This document shows, piece after piece, positions 48,311 through 58,700 of a stretch of DNA of 64,000 nt. Every line of letters starts with the position of its first letter. Within the stretch, counting starts at the first letter, position 1. The notes beneath the pieces were generated by a model that did no database searches, had not been told where the DNA came from, and saw nothing but the letters and a program-made list of their open reading frames with translations. Location: assembly GCA_963717945.1 (NCBI GenBank), contig CAVQXT010000007.1, positions 620,001 through 684,000 on the forward strand, written 5' to 3'. Made by a program: the position numbers and the translations under genes. Origin of the DNA: FEN-299 sp963717945. Its GTDB lineage: Bacteria > Acidobacteriota > Vicinamibacteria > Vicinamibacterales > Fen-181.

Positions 48311-49144
48311 ATGCGGCTGAGACGGATCTTCTGTACGGTCCTGCTGATTCTTGGCGCCGCGCGGGCGGACGCGGCGCCGGGCGTGGCCCCGTCGCTCGAT
48401 CGTGGCTACCAGCTCATGTACTCACTCGATTTCGCGTCGGCAGAGCGGGTCTTCCGCCAGTGGCGCGACGAGCATCCGCGCGACCCGCTCGCGCCAATGT
48501 CGCAGGCGGCGAACCTGCTCTTCTCCGAGCTCTACCGCTCGGGGATCCTGCAGTCGGAGCTTTTCGTCGATGACGACCTGTTCACCGGTGCGAAGCCGCC
48601 GGTGTCAGCGGCGCTGCGGGCGCGGTTCGAGGCCGCGGTGGCCGACACCGAGGAGGCGGCGCACGCGCGGCTCGACGAGGACCCCCAGGATCGCGACGCG
48701 CTGTTTGCCCTGGCCATGTCCTTCGGGCTGCGCGCGGACTTTGCCGCGCTGGTCGACGGGCGTCACATGGCGGCGTTGTCCTACACGCGGCAAGCGACAC
48801 GGGTGGCTCACCAGCTCATTGGCGAGGCGCCCGATTATGCGGACGCCTACCTGGCGACCGGCCTCAGCCAGTTCATCGTGGGCAGCCTCGTCGCCCCGAT
48901 GCGGTGGGTACTCCGTCTCGCCGGCTTCAAGGGCGACAAGCGCCAGGGCATGCGGGATCTGCAGCGCACCGCCGACGGCGGTCGGTTCCTCGGTCCGTTC
49001 GCGCGCATCCTGCTGGCGATCGCCTGCCTGCGCGAGCACGACACCAACCGGGCGCGCGATCTGCTGGTCGGTCTCAATCGCGACTTTCCTTCCAATCCGC
49101 TGTTCGCGCGCGAGCTTCAACGGATGGCCGCCAGGACGAATTGA
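48311..49144 (+). CDS. Exported helical-repeat protein of unknown function
   Basis: A 277-residue protein with a signal peptide (RIFCTVLLILGAARADA) and TPR-like helices, for example RGYQLMYSLDFASAERVFRQWRDEHPRDPL, DALFALAMSFGLRADFAAL and LLAIACLREHDTNRARDLLVGLNRDFPSNPLF at the end. Such proteins usually scaffold envelope complexes. It is transcribed away from the YceI gene; 225 bases separate the starts. Confidence 0.68.
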   Translation: MRLRRIFCTVLLILGAARADAAPGVAPSLDRGYQLMYSLDFASAERVFRQWRDEHPRDPLAPMSQAANLLFSELYRSGILQSELFVDDDLFTGAKPPVSAALRARFEAAVADTEEAAHARLDEDPQDRDALFALAMSFGLRADFAALVDGRHMAALSYTRQATRVAHQLIGEAPDYADAYLATGLSQFIVGSLVAPMRWVLRLAGFKGDKRQGMRDLQRTADGGRFLGPFARILLAIACLREHDTNRARDLLVGLNRDFPSNPLFARELQRMAARTN

Positions 49145-49284
49145 CAACTCCTCGCCGTTGCTGACCCCGCCCCGACGTACCCGAGCAGGATGGCGCCGAG
49201 ACCGTGGCCCCGGGGCCTGATTCCCGGTCGCGGCCGGCCGGGTTATCATCGTCCTATCGGGTCTGAGCGCGCCAGAGAGCCTTC

Positions 49285-50334
49285 ATGACGACGAAGCGAG
49301 CCGTGATCGTCGCCGCCATCGTGGTCGGCGCAGGCGCAACGGTGTACTACATCGCCAGCTTGCGGGCATCCTCGCTCGTGCTGACGGGGATCGTCACCAC
49401 CAACGACGTCGTGGTCAGTCCGCTCGTCGCGGGTCGCATCGACCACCTGCTGGTCGCCGAAGGAGACACGGTCGCGCCGGGCCAGTTGCTCGCGGTGATC
49501 GCGCCGGACGAGCTTCGTGCCGACACGGCCTACTACGCGCACAGCGCGAACGGGCTCTCGTCCCAGGTGGTCGGGGCGGAGGCCGCGCTGCGCTACCAGA
49601 AGAGCCAGACGGCAGACCAGATCCGCCAGGCCGAAGCGGTGCTCGCCTCCGCGGAGGCCCAGGTGAACGAGGCCCAGGCGAACTTGGAGAACGCGCGGAT
49701 CACGCTCGAGCGGAACCAGGGGCTGGCGCGCGACGGCATCGTCACGCCGCAGGATCTCGATTCGTCGCGCGCCGCCTACCAGAGCGCCAGCGCGCACGTC
49801 GCCTCGCTGAAGAAGCAGGTCGACGCCCAGCGGGCCGCGCTCGCCCTCGCCCGTTCGAACGCGGACCAGGTCGCCATCAAGGAGAACCAACTCCTCGCCG
49901 ACCGGCAGCAGTTCGAGGCGGCCGCGGCGCAGCGCACGAAGGCCGACGTGCGGCTCGCCTACGCCGAGGTTCACGCTCCGATCGGGGGCTTCGTGGACGT
50001 GCGGGCCTCCCGCGAGGGCGAGGTCGTCAACGCCGGCCAGCCGATCCTCACCCTCATCAACCCGGACGACCTGTGGGTGAGAGCCGACGTGGAGGAGACC
50101 TACATCGATCGCGTGCGGATCGGTGACCGCCTGACGGTACGGCTGCCGTCCGGTCTCGAGCGGCAGGGCACGGTCTTCTTCCGCGGCGCCGACGCCGGGT
50201 TCGCGACCCAGCGCGACGTGAGCCGGACCAAGCGCGACATCCGGACGTTCGAGGTGCGCCTGCGTGTGGACAACCGGGACCGCCGCCTGGCCGTCGGCAT
50301 GACGGCCTATGTCCTGCTGCCGCTCTCCGGATGA
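49285..50334 (+). CDS. HlyD/EmrA-type membrane fusion protein
   Basis: A 349-residue periplasmic adaptor: N-terminal membrane helix (AVIVAAIVVGAGATVYYIAS), split lipoyl domain (VVVSPLVAGRIDHLLVAEGDTVAPGQLLAVI and ADVRLAYAEVHAPIGGFVDVRA), a long coiled coil (about 100-215) and a beta-barrel part (DLWVRADVEETYIDRVRIGDRLTV). It connects an inner-membrane exporter to the outer membrane. Its stop overlaps the ABC ATPase start (ATGA), so the three genes form one exporter like YbhGFS. Confidence 0.9.
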   Translation: MTTKRAVIVAAIVVGAGATVYYIASLRASSLVLTGIVTTNDVVVSPLVAGRIDHLLVAEGDTVAPGQLLAVIAPDELRADTAYYAHSANGLSSQVVGAEAALRYQKSQTADQIRQAEAVLASAEAQVNEAQANLENARITLERNQGLARDGIVTPQDLDSSRAAYQSASAHVASLKKQVDAQRAALALARSNADQVAIKENQLLADRQQFEAAAAQRTKADVRLAYAEVHAPIGGFVDVRASREGEVVNAGQPILTLINPDDLWVRADVEETYIDRVRIGDRLTVRLPSGLERQGTVFFRGADAGFATQRDVSRTKRDIRTFEVRLRVDNRDRRLAVGMTAYVLLPLSG

Positions 50335-51320
50335 TGCCCGCCATCGACGTCCGGCAGATCGTCAAGCGGTACGGCGACTTCACCGCCGTCAACGGCGTGA
50401 GTTTCTCGGTGGAGGCGGGGGAGGTGTTCGGCCTGCTCGGCCCCAACGGCGCCGGCAAGTCCACGCTCATCCGGATGATGACGACGCTGCTCGCGCCGAC
50501 TTCGGGCCGCGCCACCGTGAACGGCTTCGACATCGTCGACGACCCGGACGAGGTGCGGAAGTCGATCGGCGTGATCCCGCAGGCGATGACCAGCGACCTC
50601 GAACTGAGCGTCGAAGAGAACCTCCTGATCTTCGCGAAGCTCTACGGCGTGTCCCGCCCGAAGCGCGACCGCCTGATCCGCGACCTGATTGCCTCGGTGG
50701 AGCTGACCGAGTGGGCCGACAAGCCGGTCAAGAACCTCTCGGGGGGCATGCGCCGCCGGGTGGAGATCGCGCGCGGGCTCGTGCACGAGCCCCGCGTCTT
50801 CTTCCTCGACGAGCCGACGACCGGCCTCGACCCGGTGTCGCGCGTCGCGGTCTGGGAGATGCTCGGGCGCATCAAGGCGGAACGCGGCCTGACGCTGCTC
50901 CTCACCACGCACTACATGGACGAGGCGGACAAGCTCTGCGATCGCGTGGCCATCGTGGATCACGGGGAGCTCAAGGCGCTCGACTCGCCCATGAAGCTCA
51001 AGGCGTCGATCCCCGGACGGAACATCCTCGAGGTCAGCTTCTCGGCGACGCCCGACGGGTGGGCGGACACGCTGGCCGCCCTGCCCGGCGCCGAAGGCGT
51101 GAGCGGCGAGGACCATGTCTACCGGATCGCGTCGGCCAACGGACCGGCGACGACGATGGCGCTGATGGAGACGGCGGCGCGGTCCGGCGTCACGGTGCAG
51201 TCGCTGTCGGTCCAGAGCACGTCGCTCGACGACGTCTTCGTTCACTACACCGGCCGCGCCCTTCGCGACCAGCTGCAGGACGCGCCGGCGTACGACTCGA
51301 GCTTCCTCCGGAGGCGGTAG
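50331..51320 (+). CDS. ABC exporter ATP-binding protein
   Basis: A 329-residue ATPase of the drug/ABC-2 exporter class: Walker A GPNGAGKST, Q-loop IGVIPQAMTSDLELSVEENL, signature LSGGMRRR, Walker B VFFLDEPTTGLD and the switch His in LLTTHYMDEAD. The extra C-terminal 80 residues (GRNILEVSFSATPDGWADTL and QSTSLDDVFVHYTGR) are usual in this class. It works with the permease encoded ten bases downstream. Confidence 0.93.
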   Translation: MMPAIDVRQIVKRYGDFTAVNGVSFSVEAGEVFGLLGPNGAGKSTLIRMMTTLLAPTSGRATVNGFDIVDDPDEVRKSIGVIPQAMTSDLELSVEENLLIFAKLYGVSRPKRDRLIRDLIASVELTEWADKPVKNLSGGMRRRVEIARGLVHEPRVFFLDEPTTGLDPVSRVAVWEMLGRIKAERGLTLLLTTHYMDEADKLCDRVAIVDHGELKALDSPMKLKASIPGRNILEVSFSATPDGWADTLAALPGAEGVSGEDHVYRIASANGPATTMALMETAARSGVTVQSLSVQSTSLDDVFVHYTGRALRDQLQDAPAYDSSFLRRR

Positions 51321-51330
51321 CAGGAGCGCC

Positions 51331-52446
51331 ATGCATCGCACCTGGGCCATCATCGAGCGCGAGCTGCGGCGCTTCCGCCGCAGCCCGACGCTGATCGTCG
51401 TCTCGCTCGTCTTTCCCGTCGTCCAGCTCGTGGTGCTCGGCTACGCATTCGGCGGCAACGTCAAGCAGTTGCGGGTGGGCGTGGTGGACATGGACCACGG
51501 GATGTCCGCCGTCCAGATCCGGGAGCTGTGCGGCGCGATCGCGGCCAACGCGCGCACCTTCGAGACGGTGATGTACGCCGACCAGGGGACGGCGATGCGC
51601 GACCTGCGGGACGGGCGGGTCAACGGGGTCCTGACGATCCCGCCGAGCTTCTCCAGGCGGGTGCTCCGTGGCGACAACCCGCGGGTCGCCCTGATCGAGG
51701 ACAACACCGACCGGTTCGTGTCCTCGGCGCTGTCCGCCAGCCTGGCCGGCGTCGTGTCGGCGTTCAACCAGCCGGCCGCCGGCGAGGCGCGCCTCTCGGG
51801 CCAGGCCACCCTCGACATCGTCGAGGTGTACCCCTACGTGCCCTACATCCAGTACCTTCTGCCGGGGTCGATCGTCATGTCGATTTTCATGATGGTGATG
51901 ATCGGCGGCGGGATCATCTTCATCGACGACAAGGCCCGCGGGCTGCACGAGGGCTACCTCGTCACCCCGATCACGAAGCTCGAGCTCGTCGCGGGCTTCA
52001 ACCTCTCGGGCAGCATCAAGGCGGTGCTCGCAGGGACCGTGCTGACGCTCGTCGGGTCGGTCATCGCGGGCATCCCCGACCCGTTCGCGCCGTTCCGCCT
52101 GCTGCGGCTCTTCGTCGTCATCGTCATCACCGCGTTCGCGCTGATCAGCCTGATGTTCCTCCTGATGGTGCGCGTCAACGATCCGCTCGTGCCGCGCGCG
52201 ACGTTCGGGGTGTTGAACACGCTGCTGTACTTCCCGAGCGGTGCCGTCTATCCGCAGCAGGGCTTTCCGGCCTGGATGCAGGCCATCGCCGTGGCGGACC
52301 CGTTCACCTATGCCGTTCACGCCCTCAAGAGCGTGCTGCTGAAGGACACGGGGATGGGCGCGATCACGACGGACATCGCCTACCTGGTCGTGTTCTCGGC
52401 CATCGCGATGACCGCGGCCACGCTGCTCTTCAGACGGACGCTCTAA
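51331..52446 (+). CDS. ABC-2 type exporter permease
   Basis: A 371-residue permease: one N-terminal membrane helix (TLIVVSLVFPVVQLVVLGYAF), a periplasmic domain of about 140 residues (LRVGVVDMDHGMSAVQ...), then five helices (SIVMSIFMMVMIGGGIIFID; AVLAGTVLTLVGSVIAGI; LFVVIVITAFALISLMFLL; TLLYFPSGAVYPQQGFP; IAYLVVFSAIAMTAATLLF). This is the ABC-2 layout. The exported substrate (drug, lipid or polysaccharide) cannot be told from sequence. Confidence 0.9.
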   Translation: MHRTWAIIERELRRFRRSPTLIVVSLVFPVVQLVVLGYAFGGNVKQLRVGVVDMDHGMSAVQIRELCGAIAANARTFETVMYADQGTAMRDLRDGRVNGVLTIPPSFSRRVLRGDNPRVALIEDNTDRFVSSALSASLAGVVSAFNQPAAGEARLSGQATLDIVEVYPYVPYIQYLLPGSIVMSIFMMVMIGGGIIFIDDKARGLHEGYLVTPITKLELVAGFNLSGSIKAVLAGTVLTLVGSVIAGIPDPFAPFRLLRLFVVIVITAFALISLMFLLMVRVNDPLVPRATFGVLNTLLYFPSGAVYPQQGFPAWMQAIAVADPFTYAVHALKSVLLKDTGMGAITTDIAYLVVFSAIAMTAATLLFRRTL

Positions 52447-52505
52447 GCCGGCGAGGGGAGGCCGGTCCCCACCGTTACGACTGACCGCGCGTATACTTGG
52501 CGCGG

Positions 52506-52883
52506 ATGACCATCAACCTGTACGCCGCGTGGGTCGGGTTCGCGCTCGGGTGCGTGGCCGGGGCCGTCACCGGCCTGTTCTTCCACGAGGCACACTGGCT
52601 CGGCGGCTACAGCTCGTGGCCGCGGCGATTGATCCGCCTCGGTCACATCTCGTTCTTCGGCATCGGTCTGCTCAACCTCGCCTTCGTCCTGACGGCGCGG
52701 GCGGTCGGCCTGGGATCGGGGCTCACGCCCGCCTCCAACCTGTTCCTCGTCGGGGCCGTCACCATGCCGCTCGTGTGCTACCTGTCGGCCTGGCATGTCA
52801 CCTTCAGACATCTGTTCTTCATACCTGCTCTGTCGATCACCTGTGGCGTCGTCCTGTTCACATGGAGGCTGTTTACGCCATGA
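52506..52883 (+). CDS. Small four-helix membrane protein
   Basis: A 125-residue protein with four hydrophobic segments (YAAWVGFALGCVAGAVTGLFF; HISFFGIGLLNLAFVLTARA; NLFLVGAVTMPLVCYLSAW; HLFFIPALSITCGVVLFTW) and conserved-looking His residues in or beside them. No family is recognised. I begin at the ATG; a TTG nine bases upstream is possible. TATACT at 52492-52497 could be a -10 box but has no good -35. The stop overlaps the radical SAM gene (ATGA). Confidence 0.7.
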   Translation: MTINLYAAWVGFALGCVAGAVTGLFFHEAHWLGGYSSWPRRLIRLGHISFFGIGLLNLAFVLTARAVGLGSGLTPASNLFLVGAVTMPLVCYLSAWHVTFRHLFFIPALSITCGVVLFTWRLFTP

Positions 52884-54190
52884 ACATCGCCCTGATCGCC
52901 ATGAGCGGGATTCGCGCGTGCGACACGGAGCTGCTGCGCCTCGGGCTCACGCTTCCCGGCTTCGTCGAGCGCAGCAAGACCATCGCGTCGCTGCCCAGCC
53001 TGGGCCTGCTGACGCTGGCCGGCATGACGCCGAGCCGGCACGCCGTCTCCTACATCGAAGTCCCCGACATCGTTCAGATGGGGCAGATCCCCACCGGGTT
53101 CGACCTCGTCGCCATTTCGACTTACAGCGCGCAGGTCGACGAGGCGTACGAGCTGGCGCGGCGTTACCGGGCCGCCGGGATCAAGACCGTCATCGGCGGC
53201 CCCCACGTGACAGCGCGGCCGGACGAGGCGGCCCGGCACTGCGACGCGGTGGTGGTGGGGGAGGGCGAGGCCTTCTGGCCCCGGGTGCTGGAGGACGCCG
53301 AGCGCGGCCTCCTGCAGCCGCGCTACGAGGAGCCGCGCGACACCTTCGACATGGCCGACGCCCCGGTCCCGGCGTTCGAGCTGCTCGACATCGCAAAGTA
53401 CAACCGTCTGACCGTCCAGACCAGCCGCGGCTGCCCCCATCACTGCGAGTTCTGCGCCAGCTCGGTCGTGCTGACCGGCCGGTACAAACAGAAGCCGATC
53501 GCGAAGGTGCTGAACGAGATCGAACGGATCCAGGCGATCTGGGAGAGACCGTTCATCGAGTTCGCCGACGACAACACGTTCGTGGACCACGCCTACTGGC
53601 GGGAGCTGCTGCCGGCGCTTCGCGGCAAGAACCTCCGGTGGTTCGCCGAGACCGACTTGTCGGTCGCCGACGACGGGCCGCTGCTCGACCTGATGAGGGA
53701 GACGGGCTGCGCGCAGGTGCTCATCGGCCTCGAGAGCCCCGCCGAGAACGGGCTGCCGGGGATCGAGCTGCGCAACGACTGGAAACTGCGGCGGTTCCCG
53801 CAGTACAAGGACGCGATTCGAACGATTCAATCGCACGGCATCACGGTGAATGGCTGCTTCGTGCTCGGCCTCGACGGGCACACGCCCGGCGTCTTCGACC
53901 AGGTCATGGCCTTCGTCAAGGACACCGGCCTGTACGAAGTGCAGATCACCGTCCAGACGCCGTTTCCGGGCACGCCCCTCTACGCGCGCCTGGAGCGCCA
54001 GGGCAGGCTGCTCGAACCGAGGAACTGGAAGACGTGCACGCTGTTCGACGTCAATTTCAGGCCGCTCGAGATGACGGTCGAGCAGCTCCGCCAGGGATTT
54101 CGGAAACTGGCCGTTGAGCTGTACTGCGAGGAGTTCACCAATTGGAGGCGCGCCAACTTCAGGAAATTCAGACGCGAGGCACACGCATGA
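52880..54190 (+). CDS. B12-binding domain radical SAM protein
   Basis: A 436-residue enzyme. The N-terminal 160 residues resemble a cobalamin-binding domain (ELARRYRAAGIKTVIGGPHVTARPDEAARH, AVVVGEGE). The radical SAM core begins with SRGCPHHCEFCASS (CxxxCxxC near 185), followed by FIEFADDNTFVDHAYW and LIGLESPAENGL. Enzymes of this group modify lipids, tetrapyrroles or natural products; the substrate here is unknown. It overlaps both neighbours at ATGA, which makes a three-gene unit with two small membrane proteins and suggests a membrane-lipid substrate. Confidence 0.88.
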   Translation: MNIALIAMSGIRACDTELLRLGLTLPGFVERSKTIASLPSLGLLTLAGMTPSRHAVSYIEVPDIVQMGQIPTGFDLVAISTYSAQVDEAYELARRYRAAGIKTVIGGPHVTARPDEAARHCDAVVVGEGEAFWPRVLEDAERGLLQPRYEEPRDTFDMADAPVPAFELLDIAKYNRLTVQTSRGCPHHCEFCASSVVLTGRYKQKPIAKVLNEIERIQAIWERPFIEFADDNTFVDHAYWRELLPALRGKNLRWFAETDLSVADDGPLLDLMRETGCAQVLIGLESPAENGLPGIELRNDWKLRRFPQYKDAIRTIQSHGITVNGCFVLGLDGHTPGVFDQVMAFVKDTGLYEVQITVQTPFPGTPLYARLERQGRLLEPRNWKTCTLFDVNFRPLEMTVEQLRQGFRKLAVELYCEEFTNWRRANFRKFRREAHA

Positions 54191-54558
54191 TTTCGCTGCT
54201 CTTCGCGATCGCCGCCGCGTACGACGGGCTGCTCGGGCTCCTGGGCCTGTTCGGGACGGACTGGTTCTTCCGGACTGTCGGGGTCACACCGCCGAACCAC
54301 CCTGGCTACGTGCAGTTCCCGGCGGCCCTGCTGGTCGTCTTCGCGCTCATGTTCCTCGCGGTGGCGAGGAACCCCGCGAAGAACCGGGACCTCATCCCCT
54401 ACGGGATGCTCCTGAAGGTCTCGTACGCCGGCGTCGTCATCTACTACTGGCTCACGGCTGGCCTTCCGTGGGTCTGGAAGCCGTTTGCCGTCGCCGACAT
54501 CGTCTTCTTCGCGCTGTTCGCGTGGGCATACACGCGGCTGGGCTCACCGGCGAAGTAG
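54187..54558 (+). CDS. Small membrane protein
   Basis: A 123-residue protein with four hydrophobic segments: MISLLFAIAAAYDGLLGLLGLF, VQFPAALLVVFALMFLAVA, GMLLKVSYAGVVIYYWLTAG and FAVADIVFFALFAWAYTRL. The pattern is that of small DoxX-like or unnamed four-helix proteins. ATG overlaps the radical SAM stop. An in-frame ATG 45 bases upstream lies inside that gene and is less likely. Confidence 0.72.
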   Translation: MISLLFAIAAAYDGLLGLLGLFGTDWFFRTVGVTPPNHPGYVQFPAALLVVFALMFLAVARNPAKNRDLIPYGMLLKVSYAGVVIYYWLTAGLPWVWKPFAVADIVFFALFAWAYTRLGSPAK

Positions 54559-54610
54559 GGGCTGCCACGGCGGCGACGGAGCCACGGCTTGCCCCGGCCT
54601 GCCGGTGCCG

Positions 54611-55207
54611 TCAGCGCGACGGAAGCACGAACGGGCCGCCGTCCTGCGCGTGCAGGTGTTCGATGGCCAGCCGCGCCTTCGGCTGGTCGTCGAGCGCCAG
54701 CCGCCACAACCTGAAGAGCGTGGCGGTGGTCACGACGCCCACGCCCATCCGCTGAAGCACGCCGAGCGCATCGGGGAGCACGGGCTCGGGGCGGTCCGCC
54801 GGCGGCGTCGCGGGGTCGTTGTTGGAGACGAACACCACGCGGTCGCCCGCCAGCGCGAACTGCACCGCCTGGAACGCCTGCGCCAGTTCCTCGCTCGTCT
54901 TCTGGATCGGGCCGGCGGCACCCGAGACGAGGAGCAGCAGGCGGCGCGAGTCGCCGAACTTCACCGCGATCGGCTCGCCGGTGCCCGGCGCCGCGTCCAC
55001 TTCGCAATTGAGCGAGGTGAACACCTCGCCCACGGCTTCCCTCAGGGGCTCGCCCGTCTGCCAGAGCACCCGCCCGACGCGATCGAGCGTGCGGAGATCG
55101 GCCGACAGGCGCTGGATTTCGAGGAGCCGCGTCTGGTAGCCCGGCGGCATCTCCGCGACCACCCACTCGGGTGCCTGGGAGAAGGCCGGCTGCGTACGTC
55201 CACTCAT
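54611..55207 (-). CDS. Protein of unknown function
   Basis: A 198-residue soluble protein I do not recognise. The first 65 residues are helical (EIQRLSADLRTLDRVGRVLWQTGEPLREAV). The rest looks like an alpha/beta domain with FGDSRRLLLLVSGAAGPIQKTSEEL and DRVVFVSNNDPATPPADRP. The latter strand-loop resembles a nucleotide- or restriction-type fold, but no motif proves it. GGGAGG lies six bases before the ATG. It is convergent with the small membrane protein gene. Confidence 0.7.
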   Translation of the reverse strand: MSGRTQPAFSQAPEWVVAEMPPGYQTRLLEIQRLSADLRTLDRVGRVLWQTGEPLREAVGEVFTSLNCEVDAAPGTGEPIAVKFGDSRRLLLLVSGAAGPIQKTSEELAQAFQAVQFALAGDRVVFVSNNDPATPPADRPEPVLPDALGVLQRMGVGVVTTATLFRLWRLALDDQPKARLAIEHLHAQDGGPFVLPSR

Positions 55208-55518
55208 GGTGACCTCCCGGGGGCGGCGCGACACGTGGCCGTGTCGGCCAGTCCTGCCGATTCTAGCCGATTGTGCGGTTGACGCAGCCGATGAGGTTCG
55301 TGCTTGAGGTTCGTGCTGACGATCGCGCCGCCGGATGGGTTCCCCTCCTGCTCGAGAACCGGGGCCTCCTCACGGCGGACTGGAGGGAGCCTTGGCCCGG
55401 CCCGACGTGCGAGCCACGTGGACCCGATCCGGGCACTGAGGCAGGCGTAGCGCCGGCGCCTCCACTATGACCTCGCGCGAACTCGGCAATTGACGCACAA
55501 TGGGCGCGGAGGCGCTTC
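55208..55518. other. 311-base intergenic region with a 13-bp tandem repeat
   Basis: TGAGGTTCGTGCT occurs twice in tandem at 55292-55304 and 55305-55317. No coding region, RNA gene or clear promoter is seen in the rest. Confidence 0.5.
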
Positions 55519-55629
55519 ATGGGTGACAGAGGCAAGAAGGACAAGGACAAGGGCCAGAAGCAGCACGCCGCGAAGGACAAGCAGGAAGAAAAGAAGAAGC
55601 TGGACCGGCAGCCGAAGCGAAACCCCTAG
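55519..55629 (+). CDS. Tiny lysine-rich conserved protein
   Basis: A 36-residue protein with 13 lysines by my count, beginning MGDRGKKDKDKGQKQH and ending KKKLDRQPKRNP. Proteins of this form occur in many soil bacteria without assigned role. GGAGG lies six bases before the ATG, and the composition is unlike a chance reading frame at this GC content. It should be unstructured and could bind nucleic acid or act as a small stress factor. Confidence 0.78.
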   Translation: MGDRGKKDKDKGQKQHAAKDKQEEKKKLDRQPKRNP

Positions 55630-55754
55630 GGGCACGCGGGTCGGGGCGGCTGCGTCTGTCCGGAATTGCACAGTCTCCGCGAGGGACTTGGCCTTAGCCT
55701 CTGTTGAGGGGCTTCGGGCCATTCGCCAGGACTTCACGGAGGATTACCGCTCGA

Positions 55755-58700
55755 GTGCCATTTCGCCGGAAAGCCATACTCGCTCGGCTGGGCTCGCTGC
55801 AAGACGCGATCGCCCGCCGGCCGGACTTCTCTGCGCCCTTCGCCAGCGAAGAGCTGCCGCTTCGCGCGGAGCTCTTCAGCCGCGAGCAGATGGTGCTGCG
55901 CGGAGGTGTGCTGGCCGCCTCGCACAGGCTGAGCGCGAAGCGCGCACCGGACCGGTTGCTGGCGCGACTGGCGGAGAACGAGACCCTGCTGGTGGCCGTC
56001 CGGGCGCTGTTGACGGAAGCCGTGAACGGCGACCGCCGAATCACACCGGCCGGGGAATGGCTGCTCGACAACTTCTACCTGATCGAGGATCAGATCCGCA
56101 CGGCCCGGCGGCACCTTCCGCCGCGCTACGACCGCGAACTGCCACGCCTCGCTGACGGCCCGTCGGCCGGCCTGCCGCGGGTCTACGACATCGCCCTCGA
56201 AACGATCTCGCACGGAGACGGCCGCCTGGACGCGGACGGCCTCGGCGGCTTCGTCTCGGCCTACCAGGAGGTGACGCCGCTCACGACCGGCGAGCTGTGG
56301 GCCATCCCGATCATGCTGCGGCTGGCGCTGCTCGAGAACCTGCGCCGAGTCTCCGCCAGGATTGGGGCCGACCGCGCGGATCGGAACCGTGCCGACTACT
56401 GGGCCGACCAGATGTCGGCCGTCGCGGAGAAGGATCCGAAGAGCCTCATCCTGTCGATCGCCGACATGGCGCGTTCGAAGCCGCCGATGGTCGGATCCTT
56501 CGTCGCCGAGTTCGCCCGCCGCCTGCAGGGCCAGAGTCCCGCGCTGGCCCTGCCGCTGACGTGGATCGAACAGCGACTGTCCGAAGACGGTCTGACGATC
56601 GAGCAGCTCGTGCAGTCGGAGAACCAGCAGCAGGCCGCCGACCAGGTGTCGATCAGCAACACCATCAGCAGCCTGCGGTTCCTCGGGGCCGCCGACTGGC
56701 GGGCGTTTGTCGAGGCCCGAAGCGGCGTCGAACGGACTCTCCGCGACGACCCGGCCGGCGTGTACTCCCGGATGGATTTCGCCACGCGAGACCGCTATCG
56801 CCATGTCGTGGAGATGACGGCGAGGCGGCTCGGACTGACAGAGGTGGAGGTCGCCGAGCGCGCGGTCGACTTGGCGCGCGAGGCCGCAGCCGGTCCGAAT
56901 CCTGGCGGCAGGGCGGCGCATGTCGGCTTCTACCTCGTGGACGAGGGGCTGCCGCGTCTCACCCACACGGCGGGTGCACGATTCTCCGCGGTCGAGGCCG
57001 TTCGACGCGCGTGCCTCGGCCATCCGCTCTTCCTGTATCTCGGCGGCGTGGTCCTCCTCACGCTCCTGCTGACCTCGGCGATGGTCGCGGAGGTCTGGGA
57101 GAAGGGAGGGACCGGCTGGTTCCTCGGGCTGGTCGGGCTTCTCCTGCTGCTCAGTACCAGTCAGGTCGCCGTCGCCGTCGTCAACGCCCTCGTGACCCGG
57201 CTGACGACGCCCCATGCCCTGCCGAAGATGGACCTGTCGAAGGGGATTCCCGCGGCCGCGCGTACCCTGGTCGCCGTCCCCGCCCTGATCACGAGCACCG
57301 AGAGCGTGGAGCGCCTGGTCGAAGCGCTGGAAGTGCGCTTCCTCGGCAACCGGGACGACCACGTCTGCTTCGGCCTCCTGACCGACCTGGCGGACGCCTC
57401 TCAGGAGACGCTTCCCGGGGACGACGCCCTGGAGCGTCTCGCCGTACAGCGAATCAGCGAGCTGAATGAGAAGTACGGCGGCCAGTTCTTCCTCTTCCAC
57501 CGTCCGCGGCGGTGGAATCCGAAGGAACGCGTCTGGATGGGCTACGAGCGCAAGCGCGGAAAACTCGCCGAGCTGAACGCGCTCCTGCGTGGCGCGGCCC
57601 CGGGCCGATTCTCCCGTGTCGTCGGAGACACGTCCGTCCTGTCCCAGGTGAAGTACGTCATCACGCTCGACGCCGACACGCAGCTGCCGCGGGACGCCGC
57701 GCGCCTGATGGTCGGCGCCATGATGCACCCCCTCAACCAGGCACAGTACGACGAGCGTGAGCAGCGCGTGGTGGCCGGATACGGCATCCTTCAACCCCGG
57801 GTGGCCATCAGCCTTCCCGGCTCGACCCGGTCGCGGTACGCGCGGCTCTGGACCAGCGAGCCGGGCATCGACCCGTATACCCGCGTGGTGTCGGACGTCT
57901 ACCAGGACCTGTTTGGCGAAGGGTCCTTCGTCGGCAAGGGAATCTACGACGTGGACGCGTTCGAGCGGGCGGTCGGCGGTCGGTTCCCGGAGAATCGGAT
58001 CCTCAGTCACGACCTCCTCGAAGGCTGTTACGCGCGCGCCGGGCTGTTGACCGACGTGCAGGTGTATGAAGAGCACCCATCGTGCTACGAGGACGACGTG
58101 CGGCGGCGTCACCGTTGGATTCGCGGCGACTGGCAGCTCTGGCGCTGGCTGTTGCCGGGTGTGCCGGGTGGCGACGGGCGGCGGACCCGGAACCCGCTCT
58201 CCGCGCTCGGCCGATGGAAGCTCTTCGACAATCTCCGCCGCAGCCTCACCTCCGCGGCCCTGGTCGGCCTGTTCCTGGTGGCCTGGGCGCGGTTGTCGCC
58301 CGCCTGGGAATGGACCCTGGCCGGCGTCGGCTTCCTGGTGCTTCCTGCCCTCGTGGTGTCGTTCCCGGGCCTTGTGCGAAAGCCCACAGAGGTCCCGTTC
58401 GGGAGCCATCTCTCGGCTGGCGCGGTCTCGCTGGGTCGGCAGCTGGCGCAGGCGCTGCTGACGCTCGCCTGTCTCCCGTACGAGGCGTTCTTCAGTCTCG
58501 ACGCCACCCTGCGCACGGCTACGCGGCTCTTCGTCACGCACAGGCGGCTGCTCGAGTGGACGCCGTCGGATGATGGCGGTGGTCCGCCCCGGTGCAGCCT
58601 GGCCGGCGCGTTCACGAGGATGTGGATCGCCCCCGCGATCGCCGTTGTCGCGTGTGGCTACCTTGTCCTCACGCGTCCGGCGAGTCTCGCCGCCGCCGGG

